From: Bacillus subtilis
GTDB lineage: Bacteria; Bacillota; Bacilli; Bacillales; Bacillaceae_C
NCBI RefSeq assembly: GCF_008764245.1
Contig: NZ_VTQV01000001.1
Span: 62,001-126,000 of the forward strand
Direction: 5' to 3'
DNA length: 64,000 bases
A program made the position numbers and the translations under genes. The notes beneath the pieces were generated by a model. That model was not told where the DNA came from. It searched no databases and worked only from the letters and a program-made list of their open reading frames with translations. This document shows, piece after piece, positions 46,701-55,214 of the stretch. The stretch's first letter is position 1, and each line of letters begins with the position of its first letter.

Positions 46701-47212
46701 TCAATTTTCAGGAATTTACCGGAAACGATACTTAATCCAAGGAAGAATAAAGAAACGCCTAGTAATGTAACAACTTTCATCAGCGCTCCCATTTGATCCC
46801 ATGTCGACGTTGCGACCACTAAACCACTGATCAATAAGAACACAACGCCCATACTCAATAACCAAGTGATATTTCGTTCCCGAATTTGTTCACTCGATTT
46901 TTTAGGTTTTGACTGCTTTTCTTTCGTCTCTTTAACAGGTTTTTGTGTTGATGGAACGGTCTGTTCTGTTTTTATAGCAGGCGACTCGATTAATTCATTG
47001 GATGAATCAGCTGACTGTGGTTCTAGGATATCAACCGGACCCTCTTGCTCCCGCAATTGTTGAGCAATTTCTTTTATCCGCTGCATACGGTACTGCTGAT
47101 AGGTCTGCATAAAGCGGTGAAACTCTTCTTCAGTGATAAAGCCCTGTTGGTATAATTGGCTTATTTCCTCTTTCACAATACTTTCTTTCGTTGACCTTGG
47201 AATCTCCTCCAT
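43706..47212 (-). CDS. Very large polytopic membrane protein (DUF2157-like)
   Basis: 1168 residues. A cytoplasmic N-terminus of about 115 residues begins with a helical SHOCT-like segment (VKEEISQLYQQGFITEEEFH), then a charged linker rich in Lys, Glu, Pro and Ser. Then come some 30 or more hydrophobic segments with very short loops to the end, and a basic C-terminus. The layout resembles DUF2157-type membrane proteins of Bacillus; the function is unknown. ATG 47212 lies just after GGGGGGGAAGGG and is preferred to a codon 63 bases upstream. It is a single gene between the ABC exporter and the cta operon. Confidence 0.8.
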   Translation of the reverse strand: MEEIPRSTKESIVKEEISQLYQQGFITEEEFHRFMQTYQQYRMQRIKEIAQQLREQEGPVDILEPQSADSSNELIESPAIKTEQTVPSTQKPVKETKEKQSKPKKSSEQIRERNITWLLSMGVVFLLISGLVVATSTWDQMGALMKVVTLLGVSLFFLGLSIVSGKFLKIDKTAFAFLTLGSLLLPIGILAIGYFGLLGYYLTIGGEGRYILGMMCTLIPLPLYMRNAIANRSRLFVWIFFLFLSFFVGFLFAAIQVPRDLFYLFIMIYNAGLLYVYHRFHRQQQSKILLFLKELPAYAQLNLIVSTLLMLVIFEQELFYSFNVLLTAVLYMAMVFVYNTKAYQFVFIALFAYGVFQLTEFSWLQSIDVFVYALLGAGYLAFAYIMRKNTFVEKVFHYTAGIISLFAFIYISFQGLMIREGSDSWTLLLAYFVIAGTYIYLSNITNRQVFRWLAPVFLVSVGIQLWNAAIEPYFVISWHFFMFIYAALLFFMIGFRRQWKYLQAIGTSTYYVSAGVMLFTLLYGWLLGEFIELAIMLVLLGILSLLVSTSAKIVEKQVAVWLHAISWILALFVIYPEVVEQIPAYQVRLDIPFHVAVSSIVLLAVCKVWDHTNRSGLAQAAFYVGQVGYYIAVLQAVFYYYNDGQLVRSFIFLIGIGLAYWLIQRSQLQPLWSLVSVITLFFYMSLYSFFPIDSVQGYAWYMMFAPVLLLVVDWYGRKYIRELKPYFFWLAHVTLIGVMLFLCIDSIFDHSIHPTIMLITLTIYLYSTFVKKKEWQIKLFLYAAMSMIPWLIMMHILYYNIISQLPIEYAAIIASILFFSVWWFAPSVWKKRMEWYMIPFIHVNLLVTVITLYIETVVEIIILIGWMVLSLYLLHVRKWLVFSLVPVIASIIMWMQQEWIIETDHLMVVSVLFFILLIGTGRYLFTSLYTESKNKVTEVDWYTVGALFYVAYEFILSLTVDNVWLRVIPFLMIACWLSLQINRLQKGIEKKIYITLSGVSILPAYYLVLSEYLDLVTPLLHAELRALPILTLSILLATRTWKDKKQVMNHIQTVILVVITVYLIHDAIQSSTIWDALIIGTLSLAAFLLGMKFQIKSYFFVGLGTLLFNVMYQTRPYWGNMPWWGYLLIVGLLLITIASYNEWQKQRESEGKLVQFMKKIMARLKEWN

Positions 47213-47469
47213 CCCTTCCCCCCCTTTTTTTACTAATACTGTATATGGATGGCCATGATTGATAATAAATGGCACACCTTTAGTTGTCTTTCTACGTTAT
47301 AACAACGCCTTCATTTTACCATAAACCCTGCTAGTTTTTTCATTTATCCCGAAATAATTGGCGGTAAGCCCCACTTCTATAATTCCAAGACATGGAATTT
47401 TTCAAGTAATCAAATAATTCATTCTGTATTTATTGTAAATTCTGCTTGATTTTTTCGTTTTCCAAGGTA

Positions 47470-47528
47470 AAAAGAGGAGCCCCCTTAAAAAGTCTATTCA
47501 TTGACCTTTTTGGATAGCTCCTCTTTTT
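47470..47528 (-). terminator. Intrinsic terminator after ctaG
   Basis: AAAGAGGAGC and GCTCCTCTTT arms, with a long partly paired loop, lie 6 bases past the ctaG stop and are followed by TTTTT on the minus strand. Confidence 0.75.
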
Positions 47529-47534
47529 CTTATT

Positions 47535-48461
47535 TTATTCGGCATGTTTGGGATGATGTTGCAGTAAAGCGGCTTTATTAATCTCTTCACCTTCCAACTT
47601 CTCCTTCTCATACCAAGCAAAAAATACTTTTACGAGCATATAACCAAGCACGATTTCTTGAATGACCTTCATGATGACGCCACCCAGTTGCTGGTCCACT
47701 TTCGGTGCGACATTCGTAAACAATTCAGGACTAAGGCCACTTCCAGCAAGACCTGATAATGTAGAAGTAGGTACACAAAGTTCCATTGCTTTAAGCCACA
47801 TTTCCCCATCCGTATAGGTTGCATAGATGGCAGTAGGTGCAAATATGATCATCCCACATGCTGGTAAAAGTAAAATGCCATCTGCTAAAATGTAACCTAC
47901 TTTTTTCAAACCATGAATTTGATATCCCTCGTCAAGTTTATTCGTTATTGGCCACCATAAAAATAGGGCTAAAATGAAGAGAAGAATCGTATAACCAGCA
48001 TGGAGAAAAATGTTCATCTTAACAGCATCCATAACGACGGGAATATGGTATATAGAAAAGATGCCATTAAACACAAGTAAAGCGATCAAAGGCTTTGTCA
48101 TGAACTTAAAAATCGGATTAAAAAACTTAGACTGAATAAGTTCTTTCCACACCCAATTTGGAATGGAAACAATTAGGATTGGTGGTATGACCAAATATAA
48201 AAACGCCATTTGGAACATGTGGAAAGTAAACATAATATGAGCCATTAAATCGACAGGGGAACCTTTTGTCACATACAGAAGGGTCATGGCAATGATGAAT
48301 AATATAGCCTGCTTTGGCTTAAGTGCTTCTCGGTCAGGAGCATTGCCTCTTAGTTTCACTGTTACAAAGAAATAAGCGGCAATTAAAAGTAAGACAAAAA
48401 TCATAAAATATGGACTCCATAATGCGCGGAAGCCAAAAATACTTAAAGGCACGCTCTTCAC
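47535..48461 (-). CDS. ctaG: Cytochrome c oxidase assembly factor CtaG
   Basis: 308 residues with seven to eight membrane segments. Bacillus-type CtaG is needed for active cytochrome caa3, probably in copper insertion; it is unrelated to the proteobacterial CtaG. Conserved histidine-rich stretches HIMFTFHMFQMAFLYLVIPP and FSIYHIPVVMD fit a metal role. It is last in the cta group but separated from ctaF by a dispersed repeat and a terminator, so it likely has its own promoter. Confidence 0.92.
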   Translation of the reverse strand: MKSVPLSIFGFRALWSPYFMIFVLLLIAAYFFVTVKLRGNAPDREALKPKQAILFIIAMTLLYVTKGSPVDLMAHIMFTFHMFQMAFLYLVIPPILIVSIPNWVWKELIQSKFFNPIFKFMTKPLIALLVFNGIFSIYHIPVVMDAVKMNIFLHAGYTILLFILALFLWWPITNKLDEGYQIHGLKKVGYILADGILLLPACGMIIFAPTAIYATYTDGEMWLKAMELCVPTSTLSGLAGSGLSPELFTNVAPKVDQQLGGVIMKVIQEIVLGYMLVKVFFAWYEKEKLEGEEINKAALLQHHPKHAE

Positions 48462-48545
48462 CTCGTTTAGAATACTGATAGTACTTTTATTATACTTTTA
48501 TAAAGAGCCGAATTCAACGCAGCCAATTGACATATTGATGACATT

Positions 48546-48578
48546 GCAAAAAGCCAGCCGATTAGGCTGGCTTTTTGC
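48546..48578 (-). terminator. Intrinsic terminator between ctaF and ctaG
   Basis: gcaaaaagccagcc (48546-48559) and ggctggctttttgc (48565-48578) pair perfectly around a 5-base loop, with T's on both strands. It ends the ctaC-F transcript before ctaG. Confidence 0.92.
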
Positions 48579-48580
48579 AG

Positions 48581-48735
48581 TTGTCTAGCTACAGCGCCTA
48601 ACGGCTAGCAAACTTTCGGTACCTTCCTACGATAAGTCAACATCGATTCACCTTTCAGGTTCATCGTGTTTCCTTTCTCTCGTCAGGTCCCTAAAAAGTT
48701 TGTACGCCGCTGGACAGGCGCTTCCGCTTTTCGTG
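48581..48735 (-). repeat. Dispersed repeat, copy F, abutting the ctaF stop
   Basis: Inverted full copy of the element (contains ctagcaaactttcggtacc, acgataagtcaacatcgatt and gtttgtacgccgctggacag). On the ctaF strand it begins two bases after the TAA. It sits between ctaF and the terminator at 48546-48578. Confidence 0.85.
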
Positions 48736-49068
48736 TTACCACCAAACGATGGTTAGGAATGCTAGGATTGTTGCAAATCCAATGATGACTCCACCGTAAA
48801 TAAATAACTGTGGAGCTTCATGCCCTTTCTGATTCATGTGCATGAAATAATAAAGTTGAAAAATCACTTGGATCACAGCGAGTAACAGGATAAATGGAAG
48901 TACAAACCATTTATCAAATCCTGCTGCCACCGCGCCGAATGCGCAAAGTGTTAAGAAAATAGAAATTGCAAAAGAGATCACCTGATGACGCATTTCTTCA
49001 GCATTTCTTTTTCTTCGGTATTCATATTTCGTATCCATATCTCGTGAATTTAATTGTTCGTTTCCCAT
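48736..49068 (-). CDS. ctaF: Cytochrome caa3 oxidase subunit IV
   Basis: 110 residues with three membrane segments (about 30-50, 53-75, 85-108), typical of the small accessory subunit IVB. The polar N-terminus (MGNEQLNSRDMDTKYEYRRK) and LYYFMHMNQKGHEAP are family features. It follows ctaE by 5 bases. Confidence 0.93.
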   Translation of the reverse strand: MGNEQLNSRDMDTKYEYRRKRNAEEMRHQVISFAISIFLTLCAFGAVAAGFDKWFVLPFILLLAVIQVIFQLYYFMHMNQKGHEAPQLFIYGGVIIGFATILAFLTIVWW

Positions 49069-49073
49069 TTATA

Positions 49074-49700
49074 TCACACCATCCCCATTAGATATACGAC
49101 AGTGAAGATAAATACCCATACGACGTCAATAAAGTGCCAATACAAACTTGCTAGATAAAATTTGGGGGCATTATATAAACTTAACCCTCTATTCGCATTT
49201 CGCACCATAAGAGCGATAATCCAACCAAGTCCAAATACTACGTGACCACCGTGAAATCCTACTAGGGTGTAGAAAGCTGAACTAAAAGCACTCGTTGTAT
49301 ACCCAAAATCTAAACCGTGAGTATAATGCCAGAATTCATAAATCTCACAAGCCAAGAATGCCAAACCAAGAACAACTGTTATAAATAACCAAGCTTGCAT
49401 TTTTTTGAAATGAAAGTTCTTCATATGGTAAATGGCATAAACACTCGTAATAGAACTGGTTAAAAGTATCATCGTCATAATAAAAGCTAATTTCAAATCA
49501 AAAATATCCGTAGATATAAGACTATCCTTATTTGGTACTTTGTCTTTCAATGCCAAGTATGTTGCAAACAGGGAAGCGAATAGAACTGTTTCGCCTCCAA
49601 GAAAGAACCAAAATCCCAAAAATTTATTTTTCCCTTCCAGAGTTGCTCTTTCGGGTGACTCAGGCCATGTTTTGGGTGTAAATTGCTCTTCAACATGCAT
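49074..49700 (-). CDS. ctaE: Cytochrome caa3 oxidase subunit III
   Basis: 208 residues with five membrane segments, the short bacterial form of subunit III. Conserved WFFLGGETVLFASLF and GFHGGHVVFGLGW (with the family histidines) and a C-terminal WHFIDVVWVFIFTVVYL are intact. The start overlaps the ctaD stop by one base. Confidence 0.96.
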   Translation of the reverse strand: MHVEEQFTPKTWPESPERATLEGKNKFLGFWFFLGGETVLFASLFATYLALKDKVPNKDSLISTDIFDLKLAFIMTMILLTSSITSVYAIYHMKNFHFKKMQAWLFITVVLGLAFLACEIYEFWHYTHGLDFGYTTSAFSSAFYTLVGFHGGHVVFGLGWIIALMVRNANRGLSLYNAPKFYLASLYWHFIDVVWVFIFTVVYLMGMV

Positions 49701-51568
49701 TATGCCTTTACCCCCTTATCCTTTTTATCAACTAGCTCCGATTTTGGTATATGGAAGCCATGATCATCTTTTAAAGATCTAAGTAACATAGAACCAAATG
49801 CTACAATCAGACCGATAATCAAAACAGGATCTCCCCATGCATGATCATTACGGAAGATCGCCCCATAAGAAGCAATCATAAAGCCTAGGGAAATAAATAC
49901 CGGGAAAATAGAACCGTTCGGCATATGAATGTCATTAACAGGTTCAGCCGGAGTCACTTCTTGCTTACCTTCCATTTTTTCAATCCAGTATGTGTCAATA
50001 CCGCGTACTAAAGGCAACTGTTTGAAATTATAAAATGGCGGTGGTGATGGTAGTGACCATTCCAAAGTACGTCCATCGCCCCATGGGTCGTTGCCAACAC
50101 GGACATTTTTTACTTGGGTCATAATAATATTGTAAAGCAAAATCAATACCGCTACAGCCATGAAAGCTGCACCGATCGAACTGATTAAGTTTCCTGTATT
50201 CAATCCCTGATCATCTAAGAATGTAGCAATTCTTCTTGGCATTCCCATTAAACCAAGGAAATGTTGAATAAAGAAAGTTAAATGGAAACCAATAAAGAAT
50301 AAGACAAACTCAATTTTACCTAATGTTTCATTTAACATTGTGCCAAACATTTTCGGCCAATAGAAATGGACTGCAGCCAAAATGGCTAATACCACTCCAC
50401 CAACAATAACATAATGGAAGTGAGCTACAACAAAGTAGGTATCATGGAACTGATAGTCTGCAGGCGCTACGGCAACCATGATTCCTGTTACTCCCCCCAT
50501 TACGAAAGAAGGAATAAATCCAGCTGCATAGAGCATCGGTGTCGTAAATTTGACACTGCCGCCCCACATCGTAAAGATCCAGTTAAAAATCTTAATACCG
50601 GTCGGCACTCCAATTGCCATGGAAGCTACGGCAAAGATCGCGTTGGCGATATTACCTAGTCCAACTGTAAACATATGGTGAGCCCAAACCATGAATCCAA
50701 AAAATCCAATTAGTACCGTCGCAAAGACCATAGAGGAATAACCAAATAGTCTTTTTCTAGAGAACGTCGCAAAAATCTCCGAGAAGATCCCGAATGACGG
50801 TAATATTAAGATATATACTTCAGGGTGCCCAAATATCCAGAAGAAATGCTCCCAAATAATCGTGTTTCCACCCATTGCCACTTCAAAAAAGTTTGCGCCA
50901 AATAAGCGATCAAATGTTAGCAAGAATAATGCAACGGTTAACGGAGGGAATGCAAACAAAATCAATGCAGAAACAACAAATGTTGTCCACGTGAACATTG
51001 GCATTCTCATATAGGTCATACCTGGTGCACGCATATTAATAATGGTAACGAGAAAGTTAATTCCGCCCATTAGCGTTCCGAAACCAGAAATTTGTATACC
51101 CGTTACATAGAAATCAACACCATGATGGGGAGAATTAAGTGCAAGAGATGCATAAGATGTCCATCCAGCATCCGGTGCCCCACCCAAAAACCATGAGGTA
51201 TTCAGTAAAATTCCACCTAGGAAAAATAACCAAAAACCTAAAGCATTTAGAAATGGAAATGCCACATCACGCGCCCCGATCTGCAGGGGCATAATTAAGT
51301 TCATTAACCCGATCAATATCGGCATGGCTGCCAGGAAGATCATAGTTGTTCCATGCATGGTCATTACTTCGTTAAATGTTTGTGCACTAACAAAACCATT
51401 GTTTGGCACAGCGAGTTGAATCCGTATAATTAAAGCTTCAATACCGCCTAATAGGAAGAAAAATCCTCCACCAGCGATATACAGAATACCAATCTTTTTA
51501 TGGTCTACCGTTGTCATGTAGTCCCAAAGAGTGGCACCGAAGCCTCGCTTTTGAGCAATTGTACTCAC
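49700..51568 (-). CDS. ctaD: Cytochrome caa3 oxidase subunit I
   Basis: 622 residues with about 14 membrane segments. Subunit I holds heme a, heme a3 and CuB, reduces oxygen and pumps protons. The HPEVYILILPSFG motif carries the CuB histidine and the Tyr cross-link, WAHHMFTVG carries the His pair, and VAHFHYVIVGG carries the two heme ligands. The RBS AAGGAGG precedes the ATG. Confidence 0.98.
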   Translation of the reverse strand: MSTIAQKRGFGATLWDYMTTVDHKKIGILYIAGGGFFFLLGGIEALIIRIQLAVPNNGFVSAQTFNEVMTMHGTTMIFLAAMPILIGLMNLIMPLQIGARDVAFPFLNALGFWLFFLGGILLNTSWFLGGAPDAGWTSYASLALNSPHHGVDFYVTGIQISGFGTLMGGINFLVTIINMRAPGMTYMRMPMFTWTTFVVSALILFAFPPLTVALFLLTFDRLFGANFFEVAMGGNTIIWEHFFWIFGHPEVYILILPSFGIFSEIFATFSRKRLFGYSSMVFATVLIGFFGFMVWAHHMFTVGLGNIANAIFAVASMAIGVPTGIKIFNWIFTMWGGSVKFTTPMLYAAGFIPSFVMGGVTGIMVAVAPADYQFHDTYFVVAHFHYVIVGGVVLAILAAVHFYWPKMFGTMLNETLGKIEFVLFFIGFHLTFFIQHFLGLMGMPRRIATFLDDQGLNTGNLISSIGAAFMAVAVLILLYNIIMTQVKNVRVGNDPWGDGRTLEWSLPSPPPFYNFKQLPLVRGIDTYWIEKMEGKQEVTPAEPVNDIHMPNGSIFPVFISLGFMIASYGAIFRNDHAWGDPVLIIGLIVAFGSMLLRSLKDDHGFHIPKSELVDKKDKGVKA

Positions 51569-51599
51569 AATTTAACCTCCTTAAATACTTGGGACTGTT

Positions 51600-52676
51600 T
51601 TATTCATTACCAACTTTTAATTCCATCAAATAAGCCGCTAATGCATCTAATTCATCATCTTTAAGATCTGGATAAGCACCAGTCATTTTGTTTCCTGGCT
51701 TAAATTGTTCTGGATCTTTTATCCATTCTTTCAAGCTTTCTTCATTATGTTCTAAGATCCCAGCGACCGTTTCCCTGTTACCGAAATCCGCTAAATTAGG
51801 CGCTGTTCTTGCTTGTGGCGGGGTATCATTGCTAGGTGTTACAGCATGACAAGAAATACAGCTGTCATTAAATACCTCTTCCCCTTTTTTCGCTAATTCA
51901 GAAGTTGGCACAGGTTCTTCAGCATTTTGCATATCTGCAACCCACTGATCAAATTCATCCTGTGGAATAGCTTTAACTTTAAAGTCCATGTAAGCATGTG
52001 AAGGACCACAAAGCTCCGCACATTTTCCGTAGAAAATATTATTTACCTCATCCGCTTTATCCTGATCAACGCTTAAGAAAAATTTGTTCACGTTTTCTGG
52101 GTTAGCATCTAATTTTCCGCCTAGTGGTGGAATCCAGAAAGAGTGCTTGATGTCAGCAGATTCAACATTAAAGTACACTTTTTGATCTGTTGGAATGACT
52201 AAGTCTTGACTTGTTAAAATTCCCAAATCTTCATATTCGAACTCCCACCAGTACAAATGAGCCCGTACATTCACAACGAGGTTTTCCCGATTTCCATCCT
52301 TGTCCTTCTTATCCATTGCTGAAACATCACCTTGTGAAAAAGTAGCAGCAACTGTAGGGACAGCAAGAACCAAAATAATGATGATCGGAATAACAGTCCA
52401 AATGATTTCTAATGTGTGACTACCTTCAACTTGTTTAGGTATTTCACTATTGTTTTTCCGGCGAAAACGGACTAAAACAATTGCAAATAGTACCACTACG
52501 ACAATAACAACTAGAGTCATTATGCCTAAACTGAATAAAATCAGGTCATATTGCTGTTTTGCCACTTCCCCGGCCGGTTTTAAAGCAGAGAGAAACGGCT
52601 CGCCGCATCCTGATAGGACTAGCGCCAAAACCGCTATGACCGTAGCAAGACGCCATTTTCGCAGCCATTTTTTCAT
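51600..52676 (-). CDS. ctaC: Cytochrome caa3 oxidase subunit II with heme c domain
   Basis: 358 residues. The lipoprotein signal ends in LSGC (Cys 24). Two membrane helices follow (about 43-69 and 90-112). The CuA domain has His 178 and CAELCGPSHAYM with Cys 219, Cys 223, His 227 and Met 230. The C-terminal cytochrome c domain has CISCH at 273-277. The fused c domain makes this a caa3 rather than aa3 oxidase that takes electrons from cytochrome c. All ligands are present. Confidence 0.97.
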   Translation of the reverse strand: MKKWLRKWRLATVIAVLALVLSGCGEPFLSALKPAGEVAKQQYDLILFSLGIMTLVVIVVVVLFAIVLVRFRRKNNSEIPKQVEGSHTLEIIWTVIPIIIILVLAVPTVAATFSQGDVSAMDKKDKDGNRENLVVNVRAHLYWWEFEYEDLGILTSQDLVIPTDQKVYFNVESADIKHSFWIPPLGGKLDANPENVNKFFLSVDQDKADEVNNIFYGKCAELCGPSHAYMDFKVKAIPQDEFDQWVADMQNAEEPVPTSELAKKGEEVFNDSCISCHAVTPSNDTPPQARTAPNLADFGNRETVAGILEHNEESLKEWIKDPEQFKPGNKMTGAYPDLKDDELDALAAYLMELKVGNE

Positions 52677-52840
52677 AATGTAATCAAACCCCTCTTTCGT
52701 AAAATGTCTTGGCAGCTATAGACATGCCTGTAATTATATGGATTTCTTATAAAGTAAGAAAGAATTCCCTAGAAATATAACCTTGAATGATAAAGTAGAT
52801 TTTGTCTTATTTTCTTACTTTCGTAGGCAATAGCAGTCAT

Positions 52841-53755
52841 CTAGATAACTGAAAAGATTACCATCGCCGTAAAAAGAATGGTTAAATAGTTTAGTGAGTA
52901 AATAAACATTCCGTTGGCCCATTTAACATCGTCTTTTTTCTTATAACCCATCATACCCATAATGAACCACCCAATATTCAAGGCAGTGGCAAATATTACA
53001 AATGGGATTCCTAATGACATCATAAAAAAGGGAATGGGTAATAGCAATGCCACCCAAAACATAATATGTTTTTTGGTTACAGAAAAACCCTTTACAACGG
53101 GAAGCATTGGTATAGAAGCAGCCCTATATTCCTCTACTCGCCTCATTGCAAGCGCATAGAAATGGGGTGGCTGCCAAATAAACATTAGTAAAAATAACAT
53201 CCAAGCCATTGTAGGCAATGAAGGATCAACCGCAGCCCAACCAATTAGAGGTGGAATCGCTCCTGGAAGACTGCCGATAACTGTATTACTAACATAATTC
53301 CGTTTCGCCCACATGCTATAGACTACTACATAGCTGAAAACCCCAATGACTCCAAGGATACCTGCTATGATATTGGTCAGGAAGAGAAATATTAATCCCA
53401 CTACGATGAAACTAAAGCCAATGATTAAGGTTTTAGAACCAGTTATTTTCCCTGTCACTGTCGGCCTTTTTTTCGTCCGTTCCATAATGTGGTCTATATC
53501 CCTATCTATGTAATTATTCAAGGCGCATGAACCTGCCATGATTAAAGATGAACCAGCGAGAGCATAAAAAACGGTGTCTAATGATTGGAGGAAGTGTCCA
53601 TCCGTAAAAACAAAGGCTAACCACAATCCAGTGAAACTGGTAATGAGGTTGGAATTCACAATGCCGATTTTAATTAGTGCCGTAAAATCTTTCCATTTTG
53701 TGCTAGCTGGATGTACAGTTCTTTCCACACTTGCTAATGTACGACTATCTCCCAT
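52841..53755 (-). CDS. ctaB: Protoheme IX farnesyltransferase (heme O synthase)
   Basis: 304 residues with eight to nine membrane segments, UbiA superfamily. It attaches farnesyl to heme B to make heme O. The two Asp-rich motifs [20 protein letters not shown] and the second loop ([14 protein letters not shown]) are conserved. ATG 53755 has AAAGGAGGG upstream and replaces an upstream ATG 12 codons earlier. It precedes ctaC with a 165-base gap. Confidence 0.95.
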   Translation of the reverse strand: MGDSRTLASVERTVHPASTKWKDFTALIKIGIVNSNLITSFTGLWLAFVFTDGHFLQSLDTVFYALAGSSLIMAGSCALNNYIDRDIDHIMERTKKRPTVTGKITGSKTLIIGFSFIVVGLIFLFLTNIIAGILGVIGVFSYVVVYSMWAKRNYVSNTVIGSLPGAIPPLIGWAAVDPSLPTMAWMLFLLMFIWQPPHFYALAMRRVEEYRAASIPMLPVVKGFSVTKKHIMFWVALLLPIPFFMMSLGIPFVIFATALNIGWFIMGMMGYKKKDDVKWANGMFIYSLNYLTILFTAMVIFSVI

Positions 53756-53879
53756 TTTTATTCCCTCCTTTCTAAAAGTTTCTTCCATCATTTACTATAA
53801 TGCATTTTGCTTAACATTGCTTGCTTTTAACGAAAGTTTCAGTATTTGTTCACTAATTTAACTCGATTATGGCATTGGC

Positions 53880-54208
53880 ATTTTCATATCTCACTTTTCT
53901 TTTCATTTAAGGTTGAAGAATCAAAGCCTCCAATGGATTATTAAAGCATAATTTCTTGCGAATATGGAGATAAAGAGAAATGTTTTTATGTCGAAAATGT
54001 GACAACTATAGTAAACAAATGAATCTTCCTTCTTATTTTTACCAAATAAAGGACAATCTTTCAAGCTTTGGGCTTTGCTGAACGAGCTGTAACAATATTG
54101 TCAGTTGTTTTTTTTCTCTCCTTTATGTAGTATCGGTAATGAAATGTGTATTTAAAAGAGGATGTTCAAAAAGTTAACTTATTATGTTCTTTTAAAGAAG
54201 GTGAAAAA
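53880..54208. other. Divergent control region ctaB/ctaA
   Basis: No gene is seen. In B. subtilis the divergent ctaA and ctaB promoters here are controlled by ResD. I found AT-rich tracts but no site I can assign with confidence. Confidence 0.4.
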
Positions 54209-55180
54209 TTGAGTAGAAAATTAAAATGGTTTTCTGTTTTAACTTCACTCGTAATGTTAGGAGTGTTACTTGGTGGAGCTTTAGTAACAAAAACCGATTC
54301 AGGCATGGGCTGCGGACGCTCCTTTCCATTATGTAACGGGAAACTAATTCCTTTGGATGATATTACACCCGCATTGTTAATTGAATTCTCTCATAGACTT
54401 GTTTCAGGAAGTGCCGCCATTTTAGTTGCCATTTTATCTATTTGGGCTTGGAAGGCAATCGGAAAGGTTAGGGAAACAAAATTGCTAGCGATCTTATCGA
54501 TCTCCTTTTTAATTATCCAAGCATTAATTGGTGGAGCTGCAGTGCTGTGGCCCCAATCTGATTTTGTTTTGGCCTTGCATTTTGGTATCTCCCTTATTTC
54601 TTTTGCTGCGGTACTATTACTTACCTTACTTATTTTTGAAGTCGATAAAAAATTCGACACGAACAAACTAATCATCGACAAGAGAATGACGTTTCACATT
54701 ATCAGTCTAACCATATACAGTTATATTGTGGTTTATACTGGGGCACTTGTGCGACATACCGAATCAAGTTTAGTTTGTTCAGATTTTCCACTGTGTACAA
54801 ATGGAGAGTTTTCATTACCTACTAATATGTATCAATGGATTCAGATGGGGCATCGTACAGCTGCTGCCGTTATTTTTCTTTGGATTGGATATGTGACGAT
54901 ACTGGCTATTCGGCATTATAAACATCAAAAAGTTCTCTACTTTGGCTGGATTATTGCCTTTATTCTTGTCTCGCTTCAAGCCATTTCAGGAGCAAGTGTG
55001 ATTTTTACAAAAGCAAATCTATTTGTTGCCTTACTACACGCGATCTTTATATCACTATTATTCGGGTTATTATGTTATTTCCTACTCCTCTTGTCCCGTA
55101 ATAGGAGTAATATGGCCAAACACCAAATTCAGCCAGAAGAAAAACATTCCGTTGATCCAAATAAATTAGTTACACATTAA
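54209..55180 (+). CDS. ctaA: Heme A synthase
   Basis: 323 residues with eight membrane segments in two pseudo-symmetric halves. It oxidises heme O to heme A. The redox-active cysteine pairs are CGRSFPLC (Cys 35/42) and CSDFPLC (190/196). The heme histidines EFSHR, LHFGIS, RHTESS and GHRTAA are all present. TTG 54209 has GAAGGTG upstream and gives the B. subtilis-like start; the ATG 21 codons upstream is not supported. Confidence 0.95.
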   Translation: MSRKLKWFSVLTSLVMLGVLLGGALVTKTDSGMGCGRSFPLCNGKLIPLDDITPALLIEFSHRLVSGSAAILVAILSIWAWKAIGKVRETKLLAILSISFLIIQALIGGAAVLWPQSDFVLALHFGISLISFAAVLLLTLLIFEVDKKFDTNKLIIDKRMTFHIISLTIYSYIVVYTGALVRHTESSLVCSDFPLCTNGEFSLPTNMYQWIQMGHRTAAAVIFLWIGYVTILAIRHYKHQKVLYFGWIIAFILVSLQAISGASVIFTKANLFVALLHAIFISLLFGLLCYFLLLLSRNRSNMAKHQIQPEEKHSVDPNKLVTH

Positions 55181-55214
55181 AAGAACCATGCACAACAGTG
55201 TGCATGGTTCTTTT
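55179..55214. terminator. Bidirectional terminator ctaA/ftsW
   Basis: aaaagaaccatgcac and gtgcatggttctttt arms pair perfectly around a 6-base loop. It lies between convergent genes and touches the ftsW stop. Confidence 0.92.
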
